A stretch of DNA of 64,000 nucleotides from Paenibacillus tianjinensis (GTDB lineage Bacteria; Bacillota; Bacilli; Paenibacillales; Paenibacillaceae), in the NCBI RefSeq assembly GCF_017086365.1, contig NZ_CP070969.1, positions 4,216,001 through 4,280,000 on the forward strand, written 5' to 3'. The position numbers and the translations under genes were made by a program. The notes under the pieces were generated by a model. That model was not told where the DNA came from. It was given only the letters and a program-made list of their open reading frames with translations, and did not search any database. This document shows, piece by piece, positions 56,568-64,000 of this stretch; position 1 is the first letter of the stretch; every line of letters starts with the position of its first letter.

Positions 56568-57797
56568 ATGGGAAATTATGATGCCTATGAAGTATATTTG
56601 AGAATCAAAGGTGGCAGCCCTAGAGACCGACAAGTCGATATTACTAAACGAACAATATTGTCAGGTTTTAAAGCAAGTCCATCCTATTACAATGTCTCTG
56701 TCTATACTCCCTCTACCCCCCTATCATCCACCCCATCTGATGTTTGGATTACAGATGATTCTGAATTAAAAAGCCAGAAAGTCGTTACTGCTATTCCTGG
56801 TCAATCTGTAGATGCGGGATATCTCTACTATTGGAATAATGAATACTGGCTCACAATCCAAAATGACTATCAATTAGGTGGTATATATGATCGAGGCGTC
56901 ATCTTGCGCTGCTATTCGTCAATTAAATGGCTAGACGAAAATGGCGATATAAGATCATCTTGGTTCTGTATGCAATCCAATAGTACGTCTAGTTTTGGTA
57001 TTGAGGATGGTCGAGTATTAATTCTCCCCAATGAACGTAGAGAGTTGACAATTCAAGATACTATCTACACCAGAAAAATTGAAAAGAATAAACGGTTTAT
57101 TGTCGATGGTCGCGCTTGGCGTGTCATTGGAGTCAATAGACTAATTGATGGAATTATAACCCTCACTCTTGAAGAGAACCTGATCAATAAAGACTTGGAT
57201 AATGTTGAACTTGGTATTGCTGATTATTATAATAATGTCTCCGATTATAGTGTAACTATATTGAATGGTGAGAATGTGACAATCAGCACAGACCAGACAT
57301 TACAACTGAATGTTCAAGCAAAAAACAATGATCGAATTATAGAGTCTCCTGTCTTAGTTTATTCAATTGATTTTGAAGATGTAGCTACGGTATCAACAAC
57401 AGGTCTAGTTACCCCTCTGAGGTCTGGAATTGTAATAATTGATGTAGGATTTAAAGGTCAAACAGCGTCTATACAGATCAACATCACTGATGTCGTTACA
57501 CATAATTACACTTGTGAAATCGTTGGTAAAGATGAGATTACAGTCGGTAAGACTCAATCCTATGTGATTAATTTTTATGACAATGGAGTCGAATATACTG
57601 ATGAAAGTGTAATTTCATTAAAAGCTGATGATGGGGTTAGTGTGACTAATTTGGCTAGTATTAGTGCTCAGAATAGTGTAGCAAATACATTTACCGTGTT
57701 GGCTGGAAGTAAAACTGGATATGTGAAGTTGATTGCTGGAGATGTAGATGGTAAGAGTAGTTTTGTGAAGAGGGTTTGGATTAAACCGTTGTACTAG
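56568..57797 (+). CDS. Head-closure-like protein with C-terminal Ig-like (BIg2) domains
   Basis: 409 aa. N-terminal 230 residues: a beta-rich connector-type domain. From about 225 to the end there are two immunoglobulin-like domains; the first has the BIg2 pattern (V-Y-S-I-D-F-E-D-V-A-T-V-S-T-T-G-L-V-T-P-L-R-S-G). Ig-like decorations on phage structural proteins often contact host carbohydrates. It is followed by head-tail genes. Confidence 0.7.
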   Translation: MGNYDAYEVYLRIKGGSPRDRQVDITKRTILSGFKASPSYYNVSVYTPSTPLSSTPSDVWITDDSELKSQKVVTAIPGQSVDAGYLYYWNNEYWLTIQNDYQLGGIYDRGVILRCYSSIKWLDENGDIRSSWFCMQSNSTSSFGIEDGRVLILPNERRELTIQDTIYTRKIEKNKRFIVDGRAWRVIGVNRLIDGIITLTLEENLINKDLDNVELGIADYYNNVSDYSVTILNGENVTISTDQTLQLNVQAKNNDRIIESPVLVYSIDFEDVATVSTTGLVTPLRSGIVIIDVGFKGQTASIQINITDVVTHNYTCEIVGKDEITVGKTQSYVINFYDNGVEYTDESVISLKADDGVSVTNLASISAQNSVANTFTVLAGSKTGYVKLIAGDVDGKSSFVKRVWIKPLY

Positions 57798-57828
57798 TCT
57801 GGTTAGAAGTTAATTAGGAAGTGATGAA

Positions 57829-58305
57829 GTGGCTTTCCTTTCTGAAATAAGTGATTATAAAAATACAATAATCAATAGGCTGTTGTCCGATCAGGAGTTA
57901 TGTAAGGCACTATACTATCAAACTCCTGATTTTCTTGAACAGCCAGATATCGAAGATGTATCAATGTTGATATACAACAACATCTATCCTCATCGTTTTA
58001 TTCCTACTATTGACCAAGATATGTGGACGTATGTAACAATGGCATTAGGTGACTTTAGGTTAGTCAAAAGAAGTTTTAAAGTTGGAACTATTGCTATTAA
58101 TGTTTTTACACACAGAACAACTTTTAAAACTCATTATGGGTGTACTCGTGTGGATTATATTGTAAATAAAATTGATGAAATGATGAATGAGAAAAATGGC
58201 ATTGGTGTTGGTAAGTTAGAATTTGACTATCTCAAAGAGTATGTTGTAAATGAAAATTTCCAAGGATACTGTATTGCATACAGGTCTGTGGACTTTAATA
58301 AATGA
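57829..58305 (+). CDS. Probable tail terminator or connector protein, 158 aa
   Basis: GTG start. Alpha/beta pattern with V-G-T-I-A-I-N-V-F-T-H and G-V-G-K-L-E-F-D-Y-L, size and place of tail-completion proteins. It overlaps the next gene by 4 nt (ATGA). Confidence 0.55.
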   Translation: MAFLSEISDYKNTIINRLLSDQELCKALYYQTPDFLEQPDIEDVSMLIYNNIYPHRFIPTIDQDMWTYVTMALGDFRLVKRSFKVGTIAINVFTHRTTFKTHYGCTRVDYIVNKIDEMMNEKNGIGVGKLEFDYLKEYVVNENFQGYCIAYRSVDFNK

Positions 58306-59015
58306 CTATCTCAAGACTAAAAGCATTTGCTGGTCGCCCCCATAATTTTAATGGGATAGATATCTACTCTCCAACTATCAATAACATTTTGGATATTGAT
58401 GAAGATCAATATTATTATCACTTGTTGTTTGCGTCATTCGATAAAGGGAAAATATTAATTGATTTATTCAATTATGACCTAGAGAAATATGATCTTCTAA
58501 AAGATCAAGATGATTATCTCGTTTTAACTTCTCATAGATCAATAATTCAATACATATGTTCTGGCTTATCTTTCTTTGTTCGAAAAGACGTGTACTTTGA
58601 TGATGAGTCAAAGTCTTTTTGTATTGATAAAATTATGCTCTGCAATAGCGAAAACTATAGAGAACTATCGGATATTATCAATGCACTGAATGTTGTTGAG
58701 AACAAAAAGAAAGAAATAAAGTTCAAGAATAATAAGGCTAAAGAGATATTTGAAAAAATGGCCGAGTTCAGAAATAAAACAAAAAAACAAGATGAACAAC
58801 TTGAATTAAAAGACATCCTCTCTATCCTCTGTAATGCTGAAGATAATGGAATAAATATATTTAATGTATTTAATTTAACTATTTATCAGGTCTATGAAGA
58901 GATGGAACGAGTTGGACTTAAAGATACATTCAAGAGAATATTGCCAGTATGGGCAAATGGTCATCTAGGCGAAAAAGATAAATTGCCAGAATGGATTAAA
59001 CGAACCAAATTATAA
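58302..59015 (+). CDS. Hypothetical structural-operon protein, 237 aa
   Basis: Helical C-terminal half with a basic coiled coil (K-K-K-E-I-K-F-K-N-N-K-A-K-E-I-F). Overlaps the previous stop; followed by a terminator. Not recognised. Confidence 0.55.
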   Translation: MTISRLKAFAGRPHNFNGIDIYSPTINNILDIDEDQYYYHLLFASFDKGKILIDLFNYDLEKYDLLKDQDDYLVLTSHRSIIQYICSGLSFFVRKDVYFDDESKSFCIDKIMLCNSENYRELSDIINALNVVENKKKEIKFKNNKAKEIFEKMAEFRNKTKKQDEQLELKDILSILCNAEDNGINIFNVFNLTIYQVYEEMERVGLKDTFKRILPVWANGHLGEKDKLPEWIKRTKL

Positions 59016-59043
59016 TGCTGCATTATTATTGTGCGGTATTTTT
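59015..59043 (+). terminator. Probable intrinsic terminator
   Basis: TGCTGCA / TGCGGTA stem (with G-U pairs) followed by TTTTTAT, overlapping the stop of the preceding gene. Confidence 0.5.
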
Positions 59044-59084
59044 ATAAAGTAACAATATGTAATTACACAAGGAGGAAATAATAA

Positions 59085-59864
59085 ATGGCTTTGGATCTTG
59101 GACGTTATGGCTCAAGGGAGCTATTAAAGCTTCAGATTTTTGATTTCGGGGCTACCCCAACGCCGCGAATGTACTTTGATTACAGTACTGGATCTTCAGA
59201 CGAGACGGCGAGTGATCGAGTTTTTGCGATTGGGGGTTCCGGCGGTGTTCGTCGTATTAAATTCGATGGATCAAAAACTAAAACCCTTACTGTTGAAACT
59301 CAAATCTTTACAATGGATCATCTTGCGATGTTGGCTGGGAATCCTATTGTGTCTGGAGAAAAAGATGTTTATAAAACTCAAATTGTTACGGTAGAATCCG
59401 ATGGATCTTCTGGTAAACAAGTAACACTCGATAAGAGTCCTGTGGGGGCAAGTCTTACATTCGTTTATAAGTTTGTTAATGGTGTAAAAACAGGAAGCCC
59501 AGCAACCATCACTTCCGTAACAACGAATGTTGTTAAATTTACTGCCGCCGATATCGCTATTGGCGATGAAGTTGAGGTTTATTACAAGACAACTGTAGCC
59601 AGCACACACTCTGTAAACTATACCACTAAAGGATTCCCTGGGTATGTTAAACTTGTTGGAGATAGCGTGTATGCTGATGAAGTTGCAGGCGAACTTGTTC
59701 CTGTTCAAAAAGTATATCATAAGGCAAGTTTGCAACCGAACTACACAGTAACTCATAATGCTACAGGAGATCCTTCGGTATTGACACTCGTATTCGACCT
59801 GTTTCCAATTAAGGTAGATGGTGAAGATAGCTATGGCGAAGAAATTATCTATGACGAAGCATAA
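59085..59864 (+). CDS. Probable major tail tube protein
   Basis: 259 aa, beta-rich with Thr, Val and Gly (T-L-T-V-E-T-Q-I-F-T-M-D-H, V-Y-Y-K-T-T-V-A-S-T-H-S-V-N-Y), strong SD AAGGAGG and a strong terminator right after. These, with its place behind the connectors, fit a tail tube protein. No diagnostic motif. Confidence 0.65.
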   Translation: MALDLGRYGSRELLKLQIFDFGATPTPRMYFDYSTGSSDETASDRVFAIGGSGGVRRIKFDGSKTKTLTVETQIFTMDHLAMLAGNPIVSGEKDVYKTQIVTVESDGSSGKQVTLDKSPVGASLTFVYKFVNGVKTGSPATITSVTTNVVKFTAADIAIGDEVEVYYKTTVASTHSVNYTTKGFPGYVKLVGDSVYADEVAGELVPVQKVYHKASLQPNYTVTHNATGDPSVLTLVFDLFPIKVDGEDSYGEEIIYDEA

Positions 59865-59919
59865 ACAAATCTCTATCTTTGACGAAAGCGATCTGGCTTA
59901 ATAAAAAGATAAATATATT

Positions 59920-59957
59920 AAGCCCATCCCCATCTTTATAGTGGATGGGCTTTTTTT
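59920..59957 (+). terminator. Strong intrinsic terminator
   Basis: 10-bp perfect stem AAGCCCATCC / GGATGGGCTT followed by seven T residues. The element TAATAAAAAGATAAATATA lies just upstream. Confidence 0.9.
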
Positions 59958-59990
59958 ATATCTATTTTTAATAAAAAATTGGGAGAACTT

Positions 59991-60728
59991 ATGAACAATC
60001 AACCCACAATCACCATAGCGGCAGCATGTCGCAATCGAGATTTTGTTATTGATAGATATCTTGATCATATTAACAACATCTCATATCCTAAACATCTACT
60101 CTCACTATGTTTTCTTATCAATGATAGCAAAGATAAAACGGAATCGATCTTGCGTGAATTTAAACAATTACATAACCACGAATATGCTTCAATTACAATT
60201 GAGACAATGAACCGCAAAGTACCAGAAGATATTCGTAGCACCAAAGTAAGAAATGAATATATATACAATCACTTGAGCATTTTGAAGAATCATATCATGT
60301 CCAAAGTCAATACAGATAAACTTCTGTTTATTGATTCAGATATTTTAGTTCCCGATGATATAATTAACAATTTGCTCAATGCAGATAAAGATATTATATC
60401 TTCGCTTATTTATAATGGTTATTTGGTATCGCCTGAAGCACCTCATAAATATCCAAATATTATGAGACTTGAAGAAAACGGACAGTATAAGCATATCTCT
60501 AATTATTATGTCAAGAATGCCTCTACTCTAACCGAACAGAAATTATGTAAAGTTGATTTGACTGGTGCAGTATTTTTATTGGATAAGAAAGTATATAAAA
60601 ATGTAAAGTTTGGTTATCACCCTCAAGGTGAAGACGCTTATTTTTGTAAGATGGCACAGGATCAAGGATTTGAATTGTGGTGTGACATTGCAACTTTTTC
60701 AAGACATATTATGAGTAAAGATATGTAG
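59991..60728 (+). CDS. GT-A glycosyltransferase
   Basis: 245 aa from ATG 59991 (GGGAG upstream). GT2/Anp1-like features: T-I-A-A-A-C-R-N-R-D opening, D-S-D metal-binding motif in L-F-I-D-S-D-I-L-V (about residue 110) and a late G-E-D-A-Y-F. Probably glycosylates a virion protein or a host surface polymer. First of three glycosyltransferases placed in the structural operon. Confidence 0.85.
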   Translation: MNNQPTITIAAACRNRDFVIDRYLDHINNISYPKHLLSLCFLINDSKDKTESILREFKQLHNHEYASITIETMNRKVPEDIRSTKVRNEYIYNHLSILKNHIMSKVNTDKLLFIDSDILVPDDIINNLLNADKDIISSLIYNGYLVSPEAPHKYPNIMRLEENGQYKHISNYYVKNASTLTEQKLCKVDLTGAVFLLDKKVYKNVKFGYHPQGEDAYFCKMAQDQGFELWCDIATFSRHIMSKDM

Positions 60729-60783
60729 TTTTGGAGTTATACATACAAAATAAATCTATAAAATTTACAGGGAGATCGTTAAC

Positions 60784-61566
60784 ATGACTATGAACATTGC
60801 TATTATATATAGTCCGAATTGGGCTGAATGGGCAGCGGTTGAGACATATTCTATATTCAAAACCAATGAAGGAAATATCAAAGTATATCTAATTTCTGAT
60901 AAAGATGGAATATTTGATGCTAGTTACATTACAGATCCTTTTGGGAATAGATGTAAGATTGAGTTTATTAATGCTGAGGATAAATTCAAAGAGTTGATTC
61001 CTAGCACTGTTAATGTGAGTTCTCGATTTACGAAATATGCTCTATATAGATTGATGCTCCCTGAACTAGTCAAGGACGATAAGCTGCTTCATATTGATGC
61101 CGATGCTTTAGTTGTTGGCGATGTTACTGATTTGTATAATACAAATATAGATGACTATTATATTGCTGGAGCGGTGGATATTCATGCAGATCATTACAAT
61201 TTGAAGAAACCATTAGGACTGACTGATAAAGATGTGTATGTGAACGCTGGAGTTCTATTGATGAATCTGCGGAAGATTAGAGAAGATAAAATTTATGATA
61301 AATGGTTGTATGAAGTAAACACTAAAAAATATATGTGTCATGACCAATGTATTTTGAATAAGACCTGTAAAAAGAAAATTAAGCTCATTGATAATAAATA
61401 TAATGTTTCTATATCCACTGGTCTAAATTTGGAACGCGAGAATATTAATATTATTCATTATGCGGGAAATGACAAGCCCTGGGATAAAAACAGCGTTCCG
61501 CACCCCCATTTTTGGTTCAGAACACTAAAAGACTATCGCAAGGCATTTGAAGTCAGTAAAAAATAA
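60784..61566 (+). CDS. Family 8 glycosyltransferase
   Basis: 260 aa. GT8 signature: L-L-H-I-D-A-D-A-L-V-V-G (DxD), N-A-G-V-L-L-M-N-L, C-H-D-Q-C-I-L-N and the C-terminal H-Y-A-G-N-D-K-P-W. Uses UDP-sugars with Mn. Probably acts with its two neighbours on one glycan. Confidence 0.92.
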   Translation: MTMNIAIIYSPNWAEWAAVETYSIFKTNEGNIKVYLISDKDGIFDASYITDPFGNRCKIEFINAEDKFKELIPSTVNVSSRFTKYALYRLMLPELVKDDKLLHIDADALVVGDVTDLYNTNIDDYYIAGAVDIHADHYNLKKPLGLTDKDVYVNAGVLLMNLRKIREDKIYDKWLYEVNTKKYMCHDQCILNKTCKKKIKLIDNKYNVSISTGLNLERENINIIHYAGNDKPWDKNSVPHPHFWFRTLKDYRKAFEVSKK

Positions 61567-61590
61567 ATATACTTTCGGGAGTTGTTATAT

Positions 61591-62355
61591 TTGGAAATAT
61601 GGAAGGATATCGAGGGATTTGAGGGATATTATCAAGTCAGTACTCACGGAAGAATCAGAAGTTTAGATAGAGTGATTGACAGCGGACGTAGATTTAAAGG
61701 AAAAATCATTACTCCAAGCTATGACACGCAAGGATATGTTACCGTACATTTGTATAAAAACGGAAAAGATAAAACTTGTAGAGCGCACAGACTAGTAGCA
61801 CTTGCTTTTATTGCAAACCCAGACAATAAACCTGAAGTAAATCATTTGGATGAAATAAGAAACAATAATCGCATAGAAAACCTACAATGGTGTACTCCTT
61901 TGGAAAATAGTAATTACGGTAATCGCAAACTACGGATATCGCAAAATACAGACTATGTTACAATCGCAAAGAAGTGTAAAAAGGCTGTAAATCAATACAC
62001 TCTAAACGGAGATTTTTTAAGAACATGGGATAGCGCAAGAGATGTTCAAAAGGAGACTGGCATACAACAAAGTGCCATACGTTTAAATGTAAATGGACAA
62101 TATAGTTCGGCTGGAGGCTTTATATGGCAGGATGCAAACACCCAATCGTCTTCAGCAACTCCATATAAAACAAAAAGAAACAGACGTGTCTATCAGTATG
62201 ATTTGTCGGGGAATTTTATAAAAGAATGGAACATGATTAAGGACATTTATAATGAATTAGGATTAAATAAAAAAAGAATAAGCATGTGTATGAATGGAGA
62301 AATAGAATCTTTTGAAGGATTTATCTGGAAAGATTCAGAGGTGCAAAATGGCTAA
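61591..62355 (+). CDS. HNH homing endonuclease with NUMOD domains
   Basis: 254 aa from TTG 61591 (CGGGAG upstream). NUMOD4 at the start (E-I-W-K-D-I-E-G-F-E-G-Y-Y-Q-V-S), HNH_3 core (H-R-L-V-A-L-A-F-I ... V-N-H-L-D ... N-L-Q-W-C-T), then two NUMOD1-type repeats (Y-T-L-N-G-D-F-L-R-T-W and Y-D-L-S-G-N-F-I-K-E-W). A free-standing mobile endonuclease lodged between glycosyltransferase genes; its stop overlaps the start of the next gene by 8 nt. Confidence 0.92.
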   Translation: MEIWKDIEGFEGYYQVSTHGRIRSLDRVIDSGRRFKGKIITPSYDTQGYVTVHLYKNGKDKTCRAHRLVALAFIANPDNKPEVNHLDEIRNNNRIENLQWCTPLENSNYGNRKLRISQNTDYVTIAKKCKKAVNQYTLNGDFLRTWDSARDVQKETGIQQSAIRLNVNGQYSSAGGFIWQDANTQSSSATPYKTKRNRRVYQYDLSGNFIKEWNMIKDIYNELGLNKKRISMCMNGEIESFEGFIWKDSEVQNG

Positions 62356-63007
62356 AAAGCTTATCCCTCGCAGATTGATATATTGTTGGTTTGGAAATAA
62401 CGAAAAACCTCCAATGGTACAGAAATGTATTGCTAGTTGGAAGGAACATAATCCAACTTGGGAGATTGTTGAGATTAATGAAAACAACTTCCCCATTGAC
62501 GAGTATCCTTTTGTTCAAGAAGCTCTGAAACGTAAAAAGTATGCCTTTGCCACAGATGTCGCCAGATTGTGGGGTTTGCTAAATATGGGCGGTGTCTATT
62601 GCGACAGCGATTTTTTCTGTGTTAGGCCACTGGACAGGTTCCTTGAAACTCGCGCTTTCACTGGACATGAAACAAAAGACTTAATGGTTACGGCTATAAT
62701 GGGCAGTGTCAAGGGTCACGAGTGGATTAAATTACTCCTCGACTACTATAAAGATCGTCCATATGGTGAAAACACTAACACGAACATTATTACACAACTA
62801 AGTAAACCTCTTGTTATTCGTGAAAATGAATACGGGTTTAGATGGTTAAAAGGTGATGTTACCATTTATCCAGTAAGTTACTTCTGTTCTTTCCAACATC
62901 AAAAATTAGAAATAATTCCGCATAAAGACGCTTATGGGTATCATCTATTCCTTGGCTCTTGGACTGGTAGACAGGTTAGAGATGTTGAGATTCCAAAAGT
63001 TAAGTAA
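62348..63007 (+). CDS. OCH1-like (DXD, GT32) glycosyltransferase
   Basis: 219 aa from ATG 62348 (AGAGGTG upstream). I-P-R-R-L-I-Y-C-W-F-G at the start and Y-A-F-A-T-D-V-A-R-L-W-G-L-L-N-M-G-G-V-Y-C-D-S-D-F form the Gly_transf_sug/OCH1 signature with DxD. Typical of capsular-polysaccharide mannosyl- or galactosyltransferases. Its start lies inside the end of the HNH gene, suggesting the HNH gene was inserted with coupled translation. Confidence 0.9.
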   Translation: MAKKLIPRRLIYCWFGNNEKPPMVQKCIASWKEHNPTWEIVEINENNFPIDEYPFVQEALKRKKYAFATDVARLWGLLNMGGVYCDSDFFCVRPLDRFLETRAFTGHETKDLMVTAIMGSVKGHEWIKLLLDYYKDRPYGENTNTNIITQLSKPLVIRENEYGFRWLKGDVTIYPVSYFCSFQHQKLEIIPHKDAYGYHLFLGSWTGRQVRDVEIPKVK

Positions 63008-63041
63008 TTAATATAATAATACAATGGGAGTGATTATATAA

Positions 63042-63539
63042 ATGGCAAAGAAACTTACTGTGGCTGAGTTAAATAAACTCAGTTCCAAATTTAATGAACT
63101 TAAAAAAGTACATATTCTTGACAATCAATATGAAGTATTCATTCATACTAGTTTTCGTGAATCTTTGATTGAAAATGTAGTTATGACCTATATTGGACTG
63201 CTTGAAGACCTAAAGAAAAGCGAAAATGTAACCAATGAGACTATTAAAAATACTGTTGTGCTTCTGGATACATTGATTCTTAGAGAATTCACCGACCTCC
63301 CTATTCCAAAGAAAAATGATATTCCTAACTTGATTAAGTTCACTCATAATCTGCTTGATAATGGAATTCTGGTTGAAGTATATAATCATATTCCAAAGGA
63401 TCAAATTGAAAAAGTTAAGGCTAAACTTGAACAAGTTTCTAAGGGAATTGGTGAAGCTACAGCAGAACTTGCAATTCAAGCAGCATTACAAGAAGCAAAA
63501 ACAGAAGAAAACGTTGAAGTTGATTCTGATGAACTTTAA
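63042..63539 (+). CDS. Probable tail-assembly protein, 165 aa
   Basis: Helical protein (K-L-S-S-K-F-N-E-L-K-K-V, T-V-V-L-L-D-T-L-I-L-R) with an acidic C-terminus (E-E-N-V-E-V-D-S-D-E-L). Its place after the tail tube region suggests a tail-assembly or chaperone role, which is inference only. GGGAG lies upstream of the ATG. Confidence 0.55.
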   Translation: MAKKLTVAELNKLSSKFNELKKVHILDNQYEVFIHTSFRESLIENVVMTYIGLLEDLKKSENVTNETIKNTVVLLDTLILREFTDLPIPKKNDIPNLIKFTHNLLDNGILVEVYNHIPKDQIEKVKAKLEQVSKGIGEATAELAIQAALQEAKTEENVEVDSDEL

Positions 63540-63969
63540 GAATGTCAACGATTTAGCCAAATACATAAACCAACAAGTCTTATCAAAAACGCTCAAAGAA
63601 GACGTTGGTGAAAAATTAGTTAGACCGAAGATGAAGGAAAACATTCAGTCTGAGGTCTATGATGTTTATGAACCAGTTATTTATGAACGCTTAGGCGAAA
63701 ACGGTGGTTTGATTGATGATGCTAATATTCATGTAGATATGGTTAATTCAAATACAGTGTCTATTGAGAGTAAGCGCATGGATGATAACAGAGACGTATC
63801 TGTAATTGTCGAAACTGGTGTTGGGTACAACGAAGAATGGCCTTTCCCCTATACTCATAAGGCCAGACCCTTTACGGAGGTCACAAGGGACGAGATTCGG
63901 AATGACGGTAGTGTTGAACATGCTATTTATAATGGGCTGAAACGACAAGGATTGAATGTGAAGAAATAG
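63529..63969 (+). CDS. HK97 gp10-like minor structural protein (tentative)
   Basis: 146 aa from ATG 63529, overlapping the previous gene by 11 nt. The upstream part of the frame is Leu/Lys-rich nonsense from a coding region in another frame, so the short start is right. V-S-V-I-V-E-T-G-V-G-Y ... R-P-F-T-E-V-T-R-D-E-I resembles the end of HK97-gp10-type tail-completion proteins (R-P-F and a final helix). Weak SD; translation is probably coupled. Confidence 0.55.
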   Translation: MNFKNVNDLAKYINQQVLSKTLKEDVGEKLVRPKMKENIQSEVYDVYEPVIYERLGENGGLIDDANIHVDMVNSNTVSIESKRMDDNRDVSVIVETGVGYNEEWPFPYTHKARPFTEVTRDEIRNDGSVEHAIYNGLKRQGLNVKK

Positions 63970-64000
63970 TCTGTGAGTTTTGATAAAATGGTTATTTTAA

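Noticed and set aside
63355..63969. 204-aa frame, or a programmed frameshift joining it to the 63042 gene
   Set aside because: The first 58 residues are Leu/Lys-rich nonsense inside another gene, no slippery heptamer stood out, and an ATG at 63529 gives a sensible protein.

Overview
The window is part of a large, AT-rich genome of an SPbeta-like temperate phage (or prophage or phage-plasmid) of a Bacillales host. The assignment rests on a run of plus-strand genes in SPbeta order: a single-subunit YonO-type RNA polymerase, an HU protein (YonN), YonK, a YonJ-type phosphoesterase, YonG, large terminase (YonF) and portal (YonE). Shine-Dalgarno sequences are strong (AAGGAGG type), sigma-A-like promoters abound and many starts are TTG or GTG, as expected for a low-GC Gram-positive host. 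The host genus cannot be fixed from this sequence.

Layout. (1) 1-2.8 kb, minus strand: an Agr-like peptide-signalling locus with a kinase-less membrane receptor, AgrB, a Ser-type AgrD-like propeptide and a LytTR regulator without a receiver domain. It has its own promoter directly behind (2) 2.8-5.2 kb, a pair resembling SPbeta YopR/MrpR (lysogeny master repressor, a tyrosine-recombinase fold without catalytic residues) and YopQ (DGQHR-type). (3) 5.2-20 kb, minus strand: many short early genes, with homing endonucleases (HNH-repeat, GIY-YIG, HNH/AP2), a PemK/MazF toxin under a LexA-like box, a Cro-like regulator on the plus strand, a DUF262 protein with an HTH partner and an orphan C5-cytosine methyltransferase. 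(4) 20-32.6 kb, minus strand: larger early proteins with LPD29/LPD25-like domains, an HExxH protein, a J-domain protein and the first of two paralogous genes of unknown function that are followed by a structured RNA. (5) 32.6-34.2 kb: a 1.6-kb non-coding block with strong strand asymmetry, a possible replication or regulatory region. (6) 34.2-38.5 kb, minus strand: the second paralogue, a RecD2-like helicase and an active-looking tyrosine recombinase. (7) 38.5-64 kb, plus strand: the late region, with RNA polymerase, HU, a structured intergenic RNA, PhoH-like ATPase, YonK, YonJ, ClpP-like protease, an IS605-type TnpB with a structured 3' RNA, packaging and capsid genes including a ferritin-like protein, connector and tail genes, and three glycosyltransferases interrupted by an HNH endonuclease.

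Three themes run through the window. A conserved element (TAATAAATAAATATA, often formed by the preceding stop codon) sits just upstream of the -35 box of about twenty early promoters and of the divergent early/late promoters at 38.6 kb. Several key genes (RNA polymerase, methyltransferase, both paralogues) have no ATG, GTG or TTG at the expected position and instead show a well-spaced SD before ATT or ATA. The Agr-like module beside the presumed lysogeny repressor is the best candidate for an undescribed system: no AimR-like arbitrium receptor is visible in the window, so the phage may use an Agr-type peptide for communication instead.
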